Source: Streptomyces europaeiscabiei
GTDB lineage: Bacteria; Actinomycetota; Actinomycetes; Streptomycetales; Streptomycetaceae
NCBI RefSeq assembly: GCF_036346855.1
Contig: NZ_CP107841.1
Coordinates: 7,692,001-7,756,000 of the forward strand
Direction of reading: 5' to 3'
DNA: 64,000 nucleotides
Part shown: piece by piece, positions 43,673 to 52,334 of the stretch
Layout: each line of letters begins with the position of its first letter
How positions within the stretch are numbered: position 1 is the first letter of the stretch
Translations under genes and position numbers: made by a program
The notes under the pieces: model-generated
Seen by the model: the letters and a program-made list of their open reading frames with translations, nothing else
What the model was told of the DNA's origin: nothing
The model's database searches: none

Positions 43673-45217
43673 GTGTCGGCCAGCACATCCCGTACGCTCC
43701 CGCCGGAGATCGCCGAGTCCGTCTCTGTCATGGCGCTCATTGAGCGGGGAAAGGCTGAGGGGCAGATCGCCGGCGACGATGTGCGTCGGGCCTTCGAAGC
43801 TGACCAGATTCCGGCCACTCAGTGGAAGAACGTACTGCGCAGCCTCAACCAGATCCTCGAGGAAGAGGGTGTGACGCTGATGGTCAGTGCCGCGGAACCC
43901 AAGCGCACCCGAAAGAGCGTCGCAGCGAAGAGTCCGGCCAAGCGCACCGCCACCAAGACGGTCGCGGCGAAGACGGTGACCACCAAGAAGGCCACCGCCA
44001 CAGCCGCTCCCGCGGTGCCCACGGCCGATGCCTCCGCCGAGGACGCCACACCCGCCAGGAAGGCCGCAGCGAAGAAGGCGGTCGCCAAGAAGGCGGCCCC
44101 CGCCAAGAAGACCGTCGCGGCCAAGAAGACGGCGGCCAAGAAGACCACCGGCAAGAAGGACGACGCCGAGCTCGTCGACGAAGAGGCCATCGAGGAGACT
44201 CCCGGCGGCAAGCCCGGTGAGGAGCCCGAGGGCACCGAGAACGCCGGTTTCGTGCTGTCCGACGAGGACGAGGACGACGCGCCCGCCCAGCAGGTCGCCG
44301 CCGCCGGTGCCACCGCCGACCCGGTCAAGGACTACCTCAAGCAGATCGGCAAGGTCCCGCTGCTCAACGCCGAGCAGGAGGTCGAGCTCGCCAAGCGCAT
44401 CGAGGCCGGTCTGTTCGCCGAGGACAAGCTGGCCAACGCCGACAAGCTCGCCCCCAAGCTCAAGCGCGAGCTGGAGATCATCGCCGAGGACGGCCGCCGC
44501 GCCAAGAACCACCTCCTGGAGGCCAACCTCCGTCTGGTGGTCTCCCTGGCCAAGCGCTACACCGGCCGCGGCATGCTCTTCCTGGACCTCATCCAGGAGG
44601 GCAACCTCGGTCTGATCCGCGCGGTCGAGAAGTTCGACTACACCAAGGGCTACAAGTTCTCCACGTACGCCACCTGGTGGATCCGTCAGGCGATCACCCG
44701 CGCCATGGCCGACCAGGCCCGCACCATCCGTATCCCGGTGCACATGGTCGAGGTCATCAACAAGCTCGCGCGCGTCCAGCGCCAGATGCTCCAGGACCTG
44801 GGCCGCGAGCCCACTCCGGAGGAGCTGGCCAAGGAGCTCGACATGACCCCCGAGAAGGTCATCGAGGTCCAGAAGTACGGCCGCGAGCCCATCTCGCTGC
44901 ACACCCCGCTGGGCGAGGACGGCGACAGCGAGTTCGGTGACCTCATCGAGGACTCCGAAGCCGTCGTACCGGCCGACGCGGTCAGCTTCACGCTCCTGCA
45001 GGAGCAGCTGCACTCGGTGCTCGACACGCTCTCCGAGCGTGAGGCGGGCGTCGTCTCCATGCGCTTCGGCCTCACCGACGGGCAGCCGAAGACCCTCGAC
45101 GAGATCGGCAAGGTGTACGGCGTCACGCGTGAGCGCATCCGCCAGATCGAGTCCAAGACGATGTCGAAGCTGCGCCACCCGTCCCGTTCCCAGGTGCTGC
45201 GCGACTACCTCGACTAG
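43673..45217 (+). CDS. hrdB: Principal RNA polymerase sigma factor HrdB
   Basis: 514-residue sigma-70. The N-terminal 190 residues include region 1.1-like sequence and a long Lys/Ala-rich tract (about residues 75-165, repeats of A-A-K-K and A-K-K). Region 1.2 follows at [11 protein letters not shown]. Region 2 has [18 protein letters not shown] and [12 protein letters not shown]. Region 4 has R-E-R-I-R-Q-I-E near the end. It is the essential housekeeping sigma factor. The start is GTG 43673 with GAGAGG six bases upstream. Length and position beside whiH match S. coelicolor. Confidence 0.98.
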   Translation: MSASTSRTLPPEIAESVSVMALIERGKAEGQIAGDDVRRAFEADQIPATQWKNVLRSLNQILEEEGVTLMVSAAEPKRTRKSVAAKSPAKRTATKTVAAKTVTTKKATATAAPAVPTADASAEDATPARKAAAKKAVAKKAAPAKKTVAAKKTAAKKTTGKKDDAELVDEEAIEETPGGKPGEEPEGTENAGFVLSDEDEDDAPAQQVAAAGATADPVKDYLKQIGKVPLLNAEQEVELAKRIEAGLFAEDKLANADKLAPKLKRELEIIAEDGRRAKNHLLEANLRLVVSLAKRYTGRGMLFLDLIQEGNLGLIRAVEKFDYTKGYKFSTYATWWIRQAITRAMADQARTIRIPVHMVEVINKLARVQRQMLQDLGREPTPEELAKELDMTPEKVIEVQKYGREPISLHTPLGEDGDSEFGDLIEDSEAVVPADAVSFTLLQEQLHSVLDTLSEREAGVVSMRFGLTDGQPKTLDEIGKVYGVTRERIRQIESKTMSKLRHPSRSQVLRDYLD

Positions 45218-45248
45218 ACGGCACGGCATCCGTCGGCCCGGTCGGTCT

Positions 45249-45282
45249 GAAGGCCCGGTTCCCTCGAAGGAGCCGGGCCTTC
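45249..45282 (+). terminator. Terminator after hrdB
   Basis: gaaggcccgg at 45249-45258 pairs with ccgggccttc at 45273-45282 around a 14-base loop, 30 bp past the hrdB stop. Confidence 0.85.
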
Positions 45283-45361
45283 GGCGTGTGTGCGGTATGC
45301 GGAAGCCGATCCGGTGGATCACTCTGGGTGTGCCATCCATGTCCCGGAGTGAGGAGTGCGC

Positions 45362-46177
45362 ATGCGTCGATCGTTCGCCCGACTGCTGGCCGTCGCGGCC
45401 ACCACGGCCGTCATACCGCTGGCGTCACCGCCACCGGCGACGGCCGAGGTCGTCATCGGCGGTCATCCGGTCGAGATCTCCCAGGCGCCCTGGACGGTGG
45501 CGCTGTCCAGCCGTGACCGGTTCGGGGGTACGCGGGCAGGGCAGTTCTGCGGCGGTGTCGTGGTCGGCCGCTCGACCGTTCTGACGGCCGCCCACTGCCT
45601 CAGCGAGGACGTGCTGGGAGATCCTCCGGAACGGGTCGCCGATCTGCGGATCATCGCGGGCCGTGCCGAGCTGCAGTCGGCCGAGGGTCAGGAGATCGCG
45701 GTGAGCGGCGCCTGGGTGAACCCGGAGTACGACCCCTACACGAACGCCGGGGACTTTGCTGTCGTGACTCTCGTCTCACCGCTGCCCGAGAGCTCTGTCA
45801 TCGCATTGGCGGGGGCCGACGACGCCGCGTACGCGCCTGGCACACAGGCTGCGGTCTACGGCTGGGGGGACACCACCGCCGCCGGCGACTATGCCCAGGG
45901 CCTGCGGGCCGCACCGGTGAAGGTGCTGGCCGACGACGTCTGCGAGAGGGCCTATCCGGGCAGCGCCGAGGGCAGATACCAGTCCGGTTCCATGGTGTGC
46001 GCCGGGGAGCAGGACGGCGGCCGGGACGCCTGCCAGGGGGACAGCGGAGGGCCGCTCGTCGCCCAGGGGAAGCTGATCGGGCTCGTGTCGTGGGGCAGCG
46101 GCTGTGGGCTCGCCGGGAACCCCGGCGTCTACACCAGGGGCTCGTACATGGCCCGGGTGCTCGAGGGGAGCCGCTGA
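45362..46177 (+). CDS. Secreted trypsin-like serine protease (S1 family)
   Basis: 271-residue protein. A Sec signal peptide ends at A-T-A (about residue 28). The mature enzyme starts near V-V-I-G-G, where the mammalian-type I-V-G-G would follow pro-peptide removal. The triad is His78 (T-A-A-H-C), Asp131 (G-D-F-A-V-V) and Ser228 (G-D-S-G-G-P). Asp222, six residues before the serine, predicts cleavage after Arg or Lys. Six cysteines could form three disulfides. The start is ATG 45362 after AGGAG; a GTG at 45356 overlaps that site. It resembles the secreted trypsins of other streptomycetes. Confidence 0.93.
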   Translation: MRRSFARLLAVAATTAVIPLASPPPATAEVVIGGHPVEISQAPWTVALSSRDRFGGTRAGQFCGGVVVGRSTVLTAAHCLSEDVLGDPPERVADLRIIAGRAELQSAEGQEIAVSGAWVNPEYDPYTNAGDFAVVTLVSPLPESSVIALAGADDAAYAPGTQAAVYGWGDTTAAGDYAQGLRAAPVKVLADDVCERAYPGSAEGRYQSGSMVCAGEQDGGRDACQGDSGGPLVAQGKLIGLVSWGSGCGLAGNPGVYTRGSYMARVLEGSR

Positions 46178-46217
46178 GGCGCGGGTACGCGGCCGCACGT
46201 GATGTGCGGCACGAGAG

Positions 46218-46254
46218 CGGGCGGCCACCCCGTGGGTACGGGAGTGGCCGCCCG
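46218..46254. terminator. Bidirectional terminator after the trypsin-like gene
   Basis: cgggcggccac and gtggccgcccg pair perfectly around a 15-base loop between two convergent genes. Confidence 0.8.
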
Positions 46255-46299
46255 GTCACCGGCCTCGAGCCGGTGGCGGCTCGTCGTGGGTGCGAAGCG

Positions 46300-46530
46300 T
46301 CAGCGCTCGTCCTCTTCCGCGGTCGCGGGAGCGGCCGTGAGCCGCTCCGTCTCGTCCTGTATCTCCGCGGCGATCTTCTTGAGCTCCGGCTCGAACTTGC
46401 GGCCGTGGTGGGCGCAGAACAGCAGCTCTCCACCGCTCAGCAGGACGACGCGCAGGTAGGCCTGGGCGCCGCAGCGGTCGCATCGGTCAGCGGCCGTCAG
46501 CGGGGTCGCGGGGGTCAGAACAGTAGTCAC
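46300..46530 (-). CDS. Small zinc-ribbon-like protein (DUF7455 type)
   Basis: 76-residue protein. It has a C-x-x-C pair (C-D-R-C-G-A-Q-A-Y) and a second metal-ligand cluster (L-F-C-A-H-H-G-R-K), which together suggest a zinc-binding fold, then an acidic helical tail. I recognise it as the DUF7455 type, usually next to hrdB in actinobacteria. Function unknown. The GTG 46530 start has an AGAAGAGG site upstream on the minus strand. It is divergent from parE across 468 bp. Confidence 0.83.
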   Translation of the reverse strand: MTTVLTPATPLTAADRCDRCGAQAYLRVVLLSGGELLFCAHHGRKFEPELKKIAAEIQDETERLTAAPATAEEDER

Positions 46531-46998
46531 GTCGCCTCTTCTCTAGCTCGACGAGCTGTCGTACCAGGGTCAACATCCAACCAGGCCGAAAACGTTCCCG
46601 CTCGCGGCTTTAACTCGAAAAAATCTTTCCGGGCCGGCTGTCTGCTGCCGGTTGGCGGCGAATGAGCCGTAGTGCGTGTCTTCGTGTCGTACGGGCTTCG
46701 CGCTGTCGGTCGATGGTTCTGGTGGTTGTTCTTTCGGTTGTACGGTCCTCCCGGCTGGGTTGCCGGTTGTTCATGAGGACGTGCCCGGAGCCTAAATGGT
46801 TCATGCCCCGAAGGGAACGTGATATGTACTTCACCCCATCGAGGGATCGAACGCGTATGCGACTCTGGACTACTCTGAGTTTCGGACGAGGGTGGCGTGA
46901 CAACGGCTCTACCAGGCCTCGGTACCCTCGGAACGGCTACAGAGCCCGGCCCCTTACCCAAATGGGCCCCACCTGAAATTCAGCGAGGAGCGAACCGC
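46531..46998. other. 468-bp control region between the zinc-ribbon gene and parE
   Basis: Divergent promoter region, noticeably A/T-richer than its surroundings (for example ctcgaaaaaatctttcc near 46614). It contains one SOS-like box at 46847-46862. I could not assign exact promoters. Confidence 0.5.
46847..46862 (+). promoter_or_regulatory. Candidate SOS (LexA) box upstream of parE
   Basis: TCGAAC-GCGT-ATGCGA: the first half is a perfect match to TCGAAC-N4-GTTCGA, the second has two mismatches. It is 137 bp before the parE start. Confidence 0.5.
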
Positions 46999-49119
46999 GT
47001 GACCGCCGATACGTCCGTGCCGTCCACAGCCCTGCTGACCGGAGCAGACCGGGACGGTTCCAACTACACCGCGCGGCACCTGCTTGTCCTCGAGGGGCTC
47101 GAGGCCGTGCGGAAGCGCCCCGGCATGTACATCGGCTCGACCGACAGTCGAGGCCTGATGCACTGTCTCTGGGAGATCATCGACAACTCGGTGGACGAGG
47201 CCCTGGGGGGCTACTGCGACCACATCGATGTCATCCTCCACGACGACGCCTCCGTGGAGGTGCGGGACAACGGCCGGGGCATCCCGGTCGACGTCGAGCC
47301 CAAGACCGGCCTGTCCGGGGTCGAGGTCGTGATGACCAAGCTGCACGCCGGTGGCAAGTTCGGCGGCGGCTCGTACGCCGCCTCCGGCGGTCTGCACGGC
47401 GTGGGCGCCTCCGTGGTGAACGCGCTCTCCGCCCGCCTGGACGTCGAGGTCGACCGCAACGGCAGTACCCACGCCATCAGCTTCCGGCGCGGCGTGCCCG
47501 GCTCCTTCGCGGGCATCGGTTCGGACGCCAAGTTCGAGACCGGTGGCCTGCGCAAGGGCAAGCGGATCCCCAAGACGCGCACCGGCACACGCGTGCGCTA
47601 CTGGGCCGACCGCCAGATCTTCCTCAAGGACGCCAAGCTCTCGCTGGAGCACCTGCACCAGCGTGCCCGCCAGACCGCCTTCCTCGTGCCCGGACTGACG
47701 ATCGTGGTCCGTGACGAGTTCGGCCTCGGAGAGGGCGGCAGCAAGGGCGAGGAGTCGTTCCGGTTCGACGGCGGCATCAGTGAGTTCTGCGAGTACCTGG
47801 CATCCGACAAGCCGGTCTGCGACGTCCTCCGCTTCTACGGGCAGGGCACCTTCAGGGAGACCGTGCCCGTCCTGGACGAACACGGCCAGATGACGCCCAC
47901 CCAGGTCACCCGCGAGCTCGGTGTCGACGTCGCCATGCGCTGGGGCACCGGCTACGACACGACCCTCAAGTCGTTCGTGAACATCATCGCCACCCCCAAG
48001 GGCGGTACCCATGTCGCGGGCTTCGAACAGGCCGTGGCCGCCACCATGAACGAGGTGCTGCGCGCCAAGAAGATGCTGCGCGTCGCCGAGGACGACGTCG
48101 TCAAGGACGACGCTCTGGAGGGCCTCACCGCCGTCGTCACGGTGCGGCTCGCCGAACCGCAGTTCGAGGGCCAGACCAAGGAGGTCCTCGGCACCTCGGC
48201 GGCCCGGCGCATCGTGACGCAGGTCGTCACCAAGGAGCTCAAGGCCTTCCTGACCTCCACGAAGCGGGACGCCGCCGCTCAGGCGCGGGTCGTCATGGAG
48301 AAGGCGGTCGCCGCCGCCCGCACGCGCATCGCCGCACGTCAGCACAAGGACGCGCAGCGCCGCAAGACGGCCCTGGAGTCCTCGTCCCTGCCCGCCAAGC
48401 TCGCCGACTGCCGCAGTGACGACGTCGAGCGCAGCGAGTTGTTCATCGTCGAGGGAGACTCGGCGCTCGGCACGGCGAAGCTCGCGCGGAACTCCGAGTT
48501 CCAGGCGCTGCTGCCGATCCGGGGCAAGATCCTCAACGTTCAGAAGTCGTCCGTGACGGACATGCTCAAGAACGTCGAGTGCGGCGCGATCATCCAGGTC
48601 ATAGGGGCCGGATCCGGGCGTACGTTTGATATCGACGCGGCGCGCTACGGCAAGATCATCATGATGACCGACGCCGATGTGGACGGGTCGCACATCCGGT
48701 GCCTGTTGCTGACGCTCTTCCAGCGGTACATGCGGCCGATGGTCGAGGCGGGCCGGGTCTTCGCGGCCGTGCCGCCGCTGCACCGGATCGAGCTTGTCCA
48801 GCCCAAGAAGGGGCAGGACAAGTACGTCTACACGTACTCGGACCGTGAGCTGCGCGACAAACTGCTGGAGTTCCAGAGCAAGGGTGTCCGGTACAAGGAC
48901 TCCATCCAGCGCTACAAGGGCCTCGGCGAGATGGACGCGGACCAGCTGGCGGAGACGACGATGGATCCGAGGCACCGGACACTCCGGCGGATCAACCTGT
49001 CGGACCTGGAGGCCGCGGAACAGGTGTTCGATCTACTGATGGGGAACGACGTGGCGCCGCGCAAGGAGTTCATCTCCAGCTCGGCGGCGACGCTGGACCG
49101 GTCGCGCATCGACGCTTAG
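46999..49119 (+). CDS. parE: DNA topoisomerase IV subunit B
   Basis: 706-residue type IIA topoisomerase ATPase subunit. The GHKL ATP site has D-N-S-V-D-E-A-L, D-N-G-R-G-I-P-V and G-L-H-G-V-G-A-S-V-V-N-A-L. The TOPRIM domain has V-E-G-D-S-A-L-G and T-D-A-D-V-D-G-S-H-I. It works with ParC (here at 60463-62919) to decatenate chromosomes. The pair is distinct from gyrase, which lies near the origin. The start is GTG 46999 with AGGAG at 46986-46990; upstream in-frame codons at 46897 lack a site. Its place next to hrdB fits the SCO5822 order. Confidence 0.9.
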   Translation: MTADTSVPSTALLTGADRDGSNYTARHLLVLEGLEAVRKRPGMYIGSTDSRGLMHCLWEIIDNSVDEALGGYCDHIDVILHDDASVEVRDNGRGIPVDVEPKTGLSGVEVVMTKLHAGGKFGGGSYAASGGLHGVGASVVNALSARLDVEVDRNGSTHAISFRRGVPGSFAGIGSDAKFETGGLRKGKRIPKTRTGTRVRYWADRQIFLKDAKLSLEHLHQRARQTAFLVPGLTIVVRDEFGLGEGGSKGEESFRFDGGISEFCEYLASDKPVCDVLRFYGQGTFRETVPVLDEHGQMTPTQVTRELGVDVAMRWGTGYDTTLKSFVNIIATPKGGTHVAGFEQAVAATMNEVLRAKKMLRVAEDDVVKDDALEGLTAVVTVRLAEPQFEGQTKEVLGTSAARRIVTQVVTKELKAFLTSTKRDAAAQARVVMEKAVAAARTRIAARQHKDAQRRKTALESSSLPAKLADCRSDDVERSELFIVEGDSALGTAKLARNSEFQALLPIRGKILNVQKSSVTDMLKNVECGAIIQVIGAGSGRTFDIDAARYGKIIMMTDADVDGSHIRCLLLTLFQRYMRPMVEAGRVFAAVPPLHRIELVQPKKGQDKYVYTYSDRELRDKLLEFQSKGVRYKDSIQRYKGLGEMDADQLAETTMDPRHRTLRRINLSDLEAAEQVFDLLMGNDVAPRKEFISSSAATLDRSRIDA

Positions 49120-49457
49120 CCGCTGCGCCGGCTCGGCCGGCCGGGGTGCCTTCGGTCCGATGGTGGGTCGGAGGCGCGCCGTGGGGTGTCCGTCCTGGGA
49201 ACGGCGCGGAATCGGTCGGCTGGGGAAGTCGGAATCGGTCGGCTGGGAAGTCGGACGTGCTGACGCGTCGACCGCTGCGGGCGGACACCCCCCGACGCGC
49301 CCCCTTCTCGCCGTGCGCGGCCCATCCGCCGTCGGGGTGCGCGTTCGGTCGGGCATGACTGCCCCGGGTGGGGGAGGCTGGCCGGGGCTTCACCTGATGG
49401 GGTGAATAATCGTGAAGAGGTACGGCGGGGGTCTTTCCGTTCTGTCCATGCTTGGGC
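49120..49457. other. 338-bp intergenic region after parE
   Basis: Contains a tandem 22/23-bp duplication (49207-49251) lying inside a larger imperfect inverted repeat with arms near 49173-49191 and 49281-49300 (ggggtgtccg against cggacacccc plus flanking matches). No gene is convincing here. Confidence 0.55.
49207..49251. repeat. Tandem duplication of a 22/23-bp unit
   Basis: cggaatcggtcggctggg(g)aagt occurs twice head to tail (49207-49229 and 49230-49251), differing by one G. Confidence 0.85.
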
Positions 49458-49997
49458 ATGCAGTCAAGCACCGGCCGTCCCCGCCGACGCGGGAGCGGTT
49501 CAGAGAGCCCGGTTGAGCAGCACGAGGGGCACGTCCTCGCCGGCGAGGACGTGCGGTTCGACGATCCGTGGTACGACGCGCTGGCCTCCGGCTGGGGGGA
49601 GTTGGACGGCACGGGCGGGCCGACCCCGGTCGCGGTCGAGGCGCGGGAGAGCCGGGGCGGGGGCGCGGCGGACGTCTATCTGGAGGTCCAGCGGAGTGCG
49701 GCCTTCCAGGAGGTCCGCAGCCGTTACCGCAGGTTCGTGATCCCGGGCGTCGCCGTCTTCTTCAGCTGGTACGTGGCGTATGTCGTGACGGCTACCACCG
49801 CCCCCGGGCTGATGGCACGACCGGTGGTGGGCGCGGTGAACGTGGCGATGCTGGCGGGGCTCGGACAGTTCCTCACGACGTTCCTGTTCACCTGGGCGTA
49901 TGCGCGGCACGCCAGGCTGCGCCGGGACCGGGCGGCGCTCGATCTGCGGTGGGACACCCAGGAGTTGACGCGCGGCGTCAGAGGGGGCGAGCGGTGA
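49458..49997 (+). CDS. DUF485 membrane protein (YjcH-like), partner of the ActP symporter
   Basis: 179-residue protein. A polar N terminus of about 90 residues leads into the DUF485 domain with F-Q-E-V-R-S-R-Y-R-R-F and two hydrophobic helices (V-F-F-S-W-Y-V-A-Y-V-V and F-L-T-T-F-L-F-T-W-A-Y-A). In proteobacteria DUF485 proteins (YjcH) are encoded with acetate permeases. Its stop overlaps the GTG start of the next gene (GTGA at 49994-49997), so the two are translationally coupled. The ATG 49458 start is tentative; TTG 49452 is also in frame. Confidence 0.85.
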   Translation: MQSSTGRPRRRGSGSESPVEQHEGHVLAGEDVRFDDPWYDALASGWGELDGTGGPTPVAVEARESRGGGAADVYLEVQRSAAFQEVRSRYRRFVIPGVAVFFSWYVAYVVTATTAPGLMARPVVGAVNVAMLAGLGQFLTTFLFTWAYARHARLRRDRAALDLRWDTQELTRGVRGGER

Positions 49998-51586
49998 CCG
50001 CCGACCATCAGACGCTGGCGCTGCTGCTGTTCAGCGCGTTCGTGGCAGTCACGTTGGGCATCACGACGTGGGTGAGCCGCAATCGGCATGGCTCGGCGGA
50101 GGAGTTCTACGTCGGCGGGCGGCTGTTCTCGCCGATGGAGAATGGTTTTGCCATCGCGGGCGACTACATGTCCGCCGCGTCGTTCCTCGGTATCTCCGGG
50201 CTCATCGCGCTCTTCGGGTACGACGGGCTGCTCTACTCGGTGGGCTTCCTGGTCGCCTGGCTCGTGGTGCTGTTCCTGGTGGCCGAACTGGTGCGCAACT
50301 GCGGGCGGTTCACACTCGCGGACGTGGTCGCGGCGCGCATGAGCGAGCGACCGGTGCGGATCGCGGCGGGAACTTCCTCGGTGACCGTGTCCGTTCTCTA
50401 CCTGGTGGCGCAGATGGTGGGAGCGGGCACCCTCGTCGCGCTGCTGCTGGGGGGAGAGGGCGAGGCGGCGCAGGCCTGGACGGTCATCGGCGTCGGTGCG
50501 CTCATGGTCGTCTATGTGTCGTTGGGAGGGATGCGGGCCACCACCTGGATCCAGATCGTGAAGGCGGTCCTGCTGATGGGCGGGGCGATCGCGCTCACCG
50601 TCCTCGTACTGGTGCGGTTCCACGGCGACTTCGACCAGTTGCTACGGACGGCGGCCGAACGCAGCGGACACGGCGATGCCTTCCTCGCGCCCGGGTTGAA
50701 GTACGGCGGTGACTGGGTCGCGCGCTCGGACTTCATCAGCCTCGGACTCGCTCTGGTGCTGGGCACGGCCGGACTGCCGCACATCCTGTCGCGCTTCTAC
50801 ACGGTGCCCACCGCGCGGGCCGCACGCCGCTCGGTGGTCTGGTCGATCGGGCTCATCGGCGGCTTCTATCTGATGACGATCGTGCTGGGCTTCGGTGCGG
50901 CCGCCATCGTCGGCCCGGATGCCGTACGGGGCTCCAACGCGGCTGGGAACACAGCGGTGCCGTTGCTGGCCCTCGATCTGGGCGGTGGCGCGGACTCCAC
51001 CGGCGGAACGGTTCTGTTCGCGGTCGTCGCCGCCATCGCCTTCGCCACGATCCTCGCGGTCGTCGCCGGCATCACCCTCGCCTCGTCGGCATCCGTCGCC
51101 CACGACCTGTACGCGTCGCTGCGGCGCAGGCGTTCGAAGCCGCGCAGCGAGGTCACCGTGGCACGTACGGCGGCCGTGGGTATCGGCGTGGTCGCGATCG
51201 GGCTCGGGCTGCTCGCCAAGGACCTCAACGTGGCCTTTCTCGTCGGCCTCGCCTTCGCGGTCGCCGCCTCCGCCAATCTGCCCGTGCTGCTGTACTCGCT
51301 GTTCTGGCGCGGCTTCACCACCCGCGGCGCGGTGTGGTCCGTGTACGGGGGACTGATCCCTTCCGTGGTTCTCGTGCTGTTGTCTCCCGTCGTGTCGGGG
51401 AGCGCCGACTCGCTGTTCCCCGGCGCCGACTTCCAGTACTTCCCGTTGCAGAACCCGGGCCTCGTCTCCATCCCGCTGGGCTTCCTCGCGGGCTGGCTCG
51501 GCACGGTCCTGTCGGCCGAGCCCCCGGACAAGGCGAAGCACGCGGAGACCGAGGTGCGGTCGCTGACGGGCGCGGGAGCGGTGTGA
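49994..51586 (+). CDS. ActP-like sodium:solute (acetate) symporter
   Basis: 530-residue SSS-family transporter with about 13 membrane helices. Landmarks are A-E-E-F-Y-V-G-G-R, A-I-A-G-D-Y-M-S-A-A-S-F-L-G and, mid-protein, G-T-A-G-L-P-H-I-L-S-R-F-Y-T-V. It should import acetate or a related monocarboxylate with Na+ across the cytoplasmic membrane. The GTG start overlaps the DUF485 stop. It converges with a CitA/CitB-type two-component system, a plausible regulator by context. Confidence 0.9.
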   Translation: MTADHQTLALLLFSAFVAVTLGITTWVSRNRHGSAEEFYVGGRLFSPMENGFAIAGDYMSAASFLGISGLIALFGYDGLLYSVGFLVAWLVVLFLVAELVRNCGRFTLADVVAARMSERPVRIAAGTSSVTVSVLYLVAQMVGAGTLVALLLGGEGEAAQAWTVIGVGALMVVYVSLGGMRATTWIQIVKAVLLMGGAIALTVLVLVRFHGDFDQLLRTAAERSGHGDAFLAPGLKYGGDWVARSDFISLGLALVLGTAGLPHILSRFYTVPTARAARRSVVWSIGLIGGFYLMTIVLGFGAAAIVGPDAVRGSNAAGNTAVPLLALDLGGGADSTGGTVLFAVVAAIAFATILAVVAGITLASSASVAHDLYASLRRRRSKPRSEVTVARTAAVGIGVVAIGLGLLAKDLNVAFLVGLAFAVAASANLPVLLYSLFWRGFTTRGAVWSVYGGLIPSVVLVLLSPVVSGSADSLFPGADFQYFPLQNPGLVSIPLGFLAGWLGTVLSAEPPDKAKHAETEVRSLTGAGAV

Positions 51587-51653
51587 CGGTCAGGGCGACG
51601 TTACGAGGGAGTACGGCCCATGGAGGCGTGTGTGAGGGCCTGGCGAGGGCTCC

Positions 51654-52334
51654 TCAGGGGCGGGTCGCCCACTCGTAGCGGTGCTCGGGACGGCCGGCGT
51701 CGCCGTACTTCAGGGTCAGCCGGGCCCGTCCCGTGCGTTCCAGGAGCTTCAGATAGCGCTGGGCGGTCTGGCGGCTCAGGCCGGTCCGTTCGGCGATCTC
51801 CTGGGCGGACAGCGCGCCCTCGGCGGTCATCAGGGCGCGGCGTACCAACTCGGTGGTGGTGGGGGAGTGGCCCTTGGGCAGGTCCGGTTCGCCGCCTGCC
51901 GAGAGAGCGCCGAAGATCCGGTCCACCTCGGCCTGTTCGGCCTCGCCACCGCCGTCCAGGGTGCGCCGCAGCTCCGCGTACGCCTCCAGCTTCGCCCGCA
52001 GCCCGGCGAACGCGAACGGTTTGACCAGGTACTGGAGCGCGCCCTGGCGCATCGCGGCCTGGACGGTCGAGACGTCGCGGGCCGCCGTCACCATGATCAC
52101 GTCGCTCTGGTGGCCCCGGCGCCGCATCTCCTGGACCACCATGAGCCCGGTGTCGTCCGGCAGATAGTGGTCCAGGAGAACCAGGTCCACGTGGGGCAAC
52201 GTCTCCAACCGGTGCAACGCCTCGGCCGCGTTGTGGGCCACACCGGCGACGTGGAAACCGGCGACCTTCGCCACGTAGGCGGCATTGACGCGGGCGACTC
52301 CGGTGTCGTCGTCCACGATCAGGACCTCGATCAT
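51654..52334 (-). CDS. Response regulator, CitB/DcuR type
   Basis: 226-residue regulator. The receiver domain has phospho-acceptor Asp55 (L-V-L-L-D-H-Y-L-P-D-D-T-G), an acidic pocket (V-D-D-D) and Lys in the V-K-P-F-A-F motif. The C-terminal domain is a helix-turn-helix of the CitB/DcuR type (S-A-Q-E-I-A-E-R-T-G-L-S-R-Q-T-A-Q-R-Y-L). The ATG overlaps the kinase stop (ATGA), so the pair is coupled. It probably regulates organic-acid transport or use. Confidence 0.92.
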   Translation of the reverse strand: MIEVLIVDDDTGVARVNAAYVAKVAGFHVAGVAHNAAEALHRLETLPHVDLVLLDHYLPDDTGLMVVQEMRRRGHQSDVIMVTAARDVSTVQAAMRQGALQYLVKPFAFAGLRAKLEAYAELRRTLDGGGEAEQAEVDRIFGALSAGGEPDLPKGHSPTTTELVRRALMTAEGALSAQEIAERTGLSRQTAQRYLKLLERTGRARLTLKYGDAGRPEHRYEWATRP

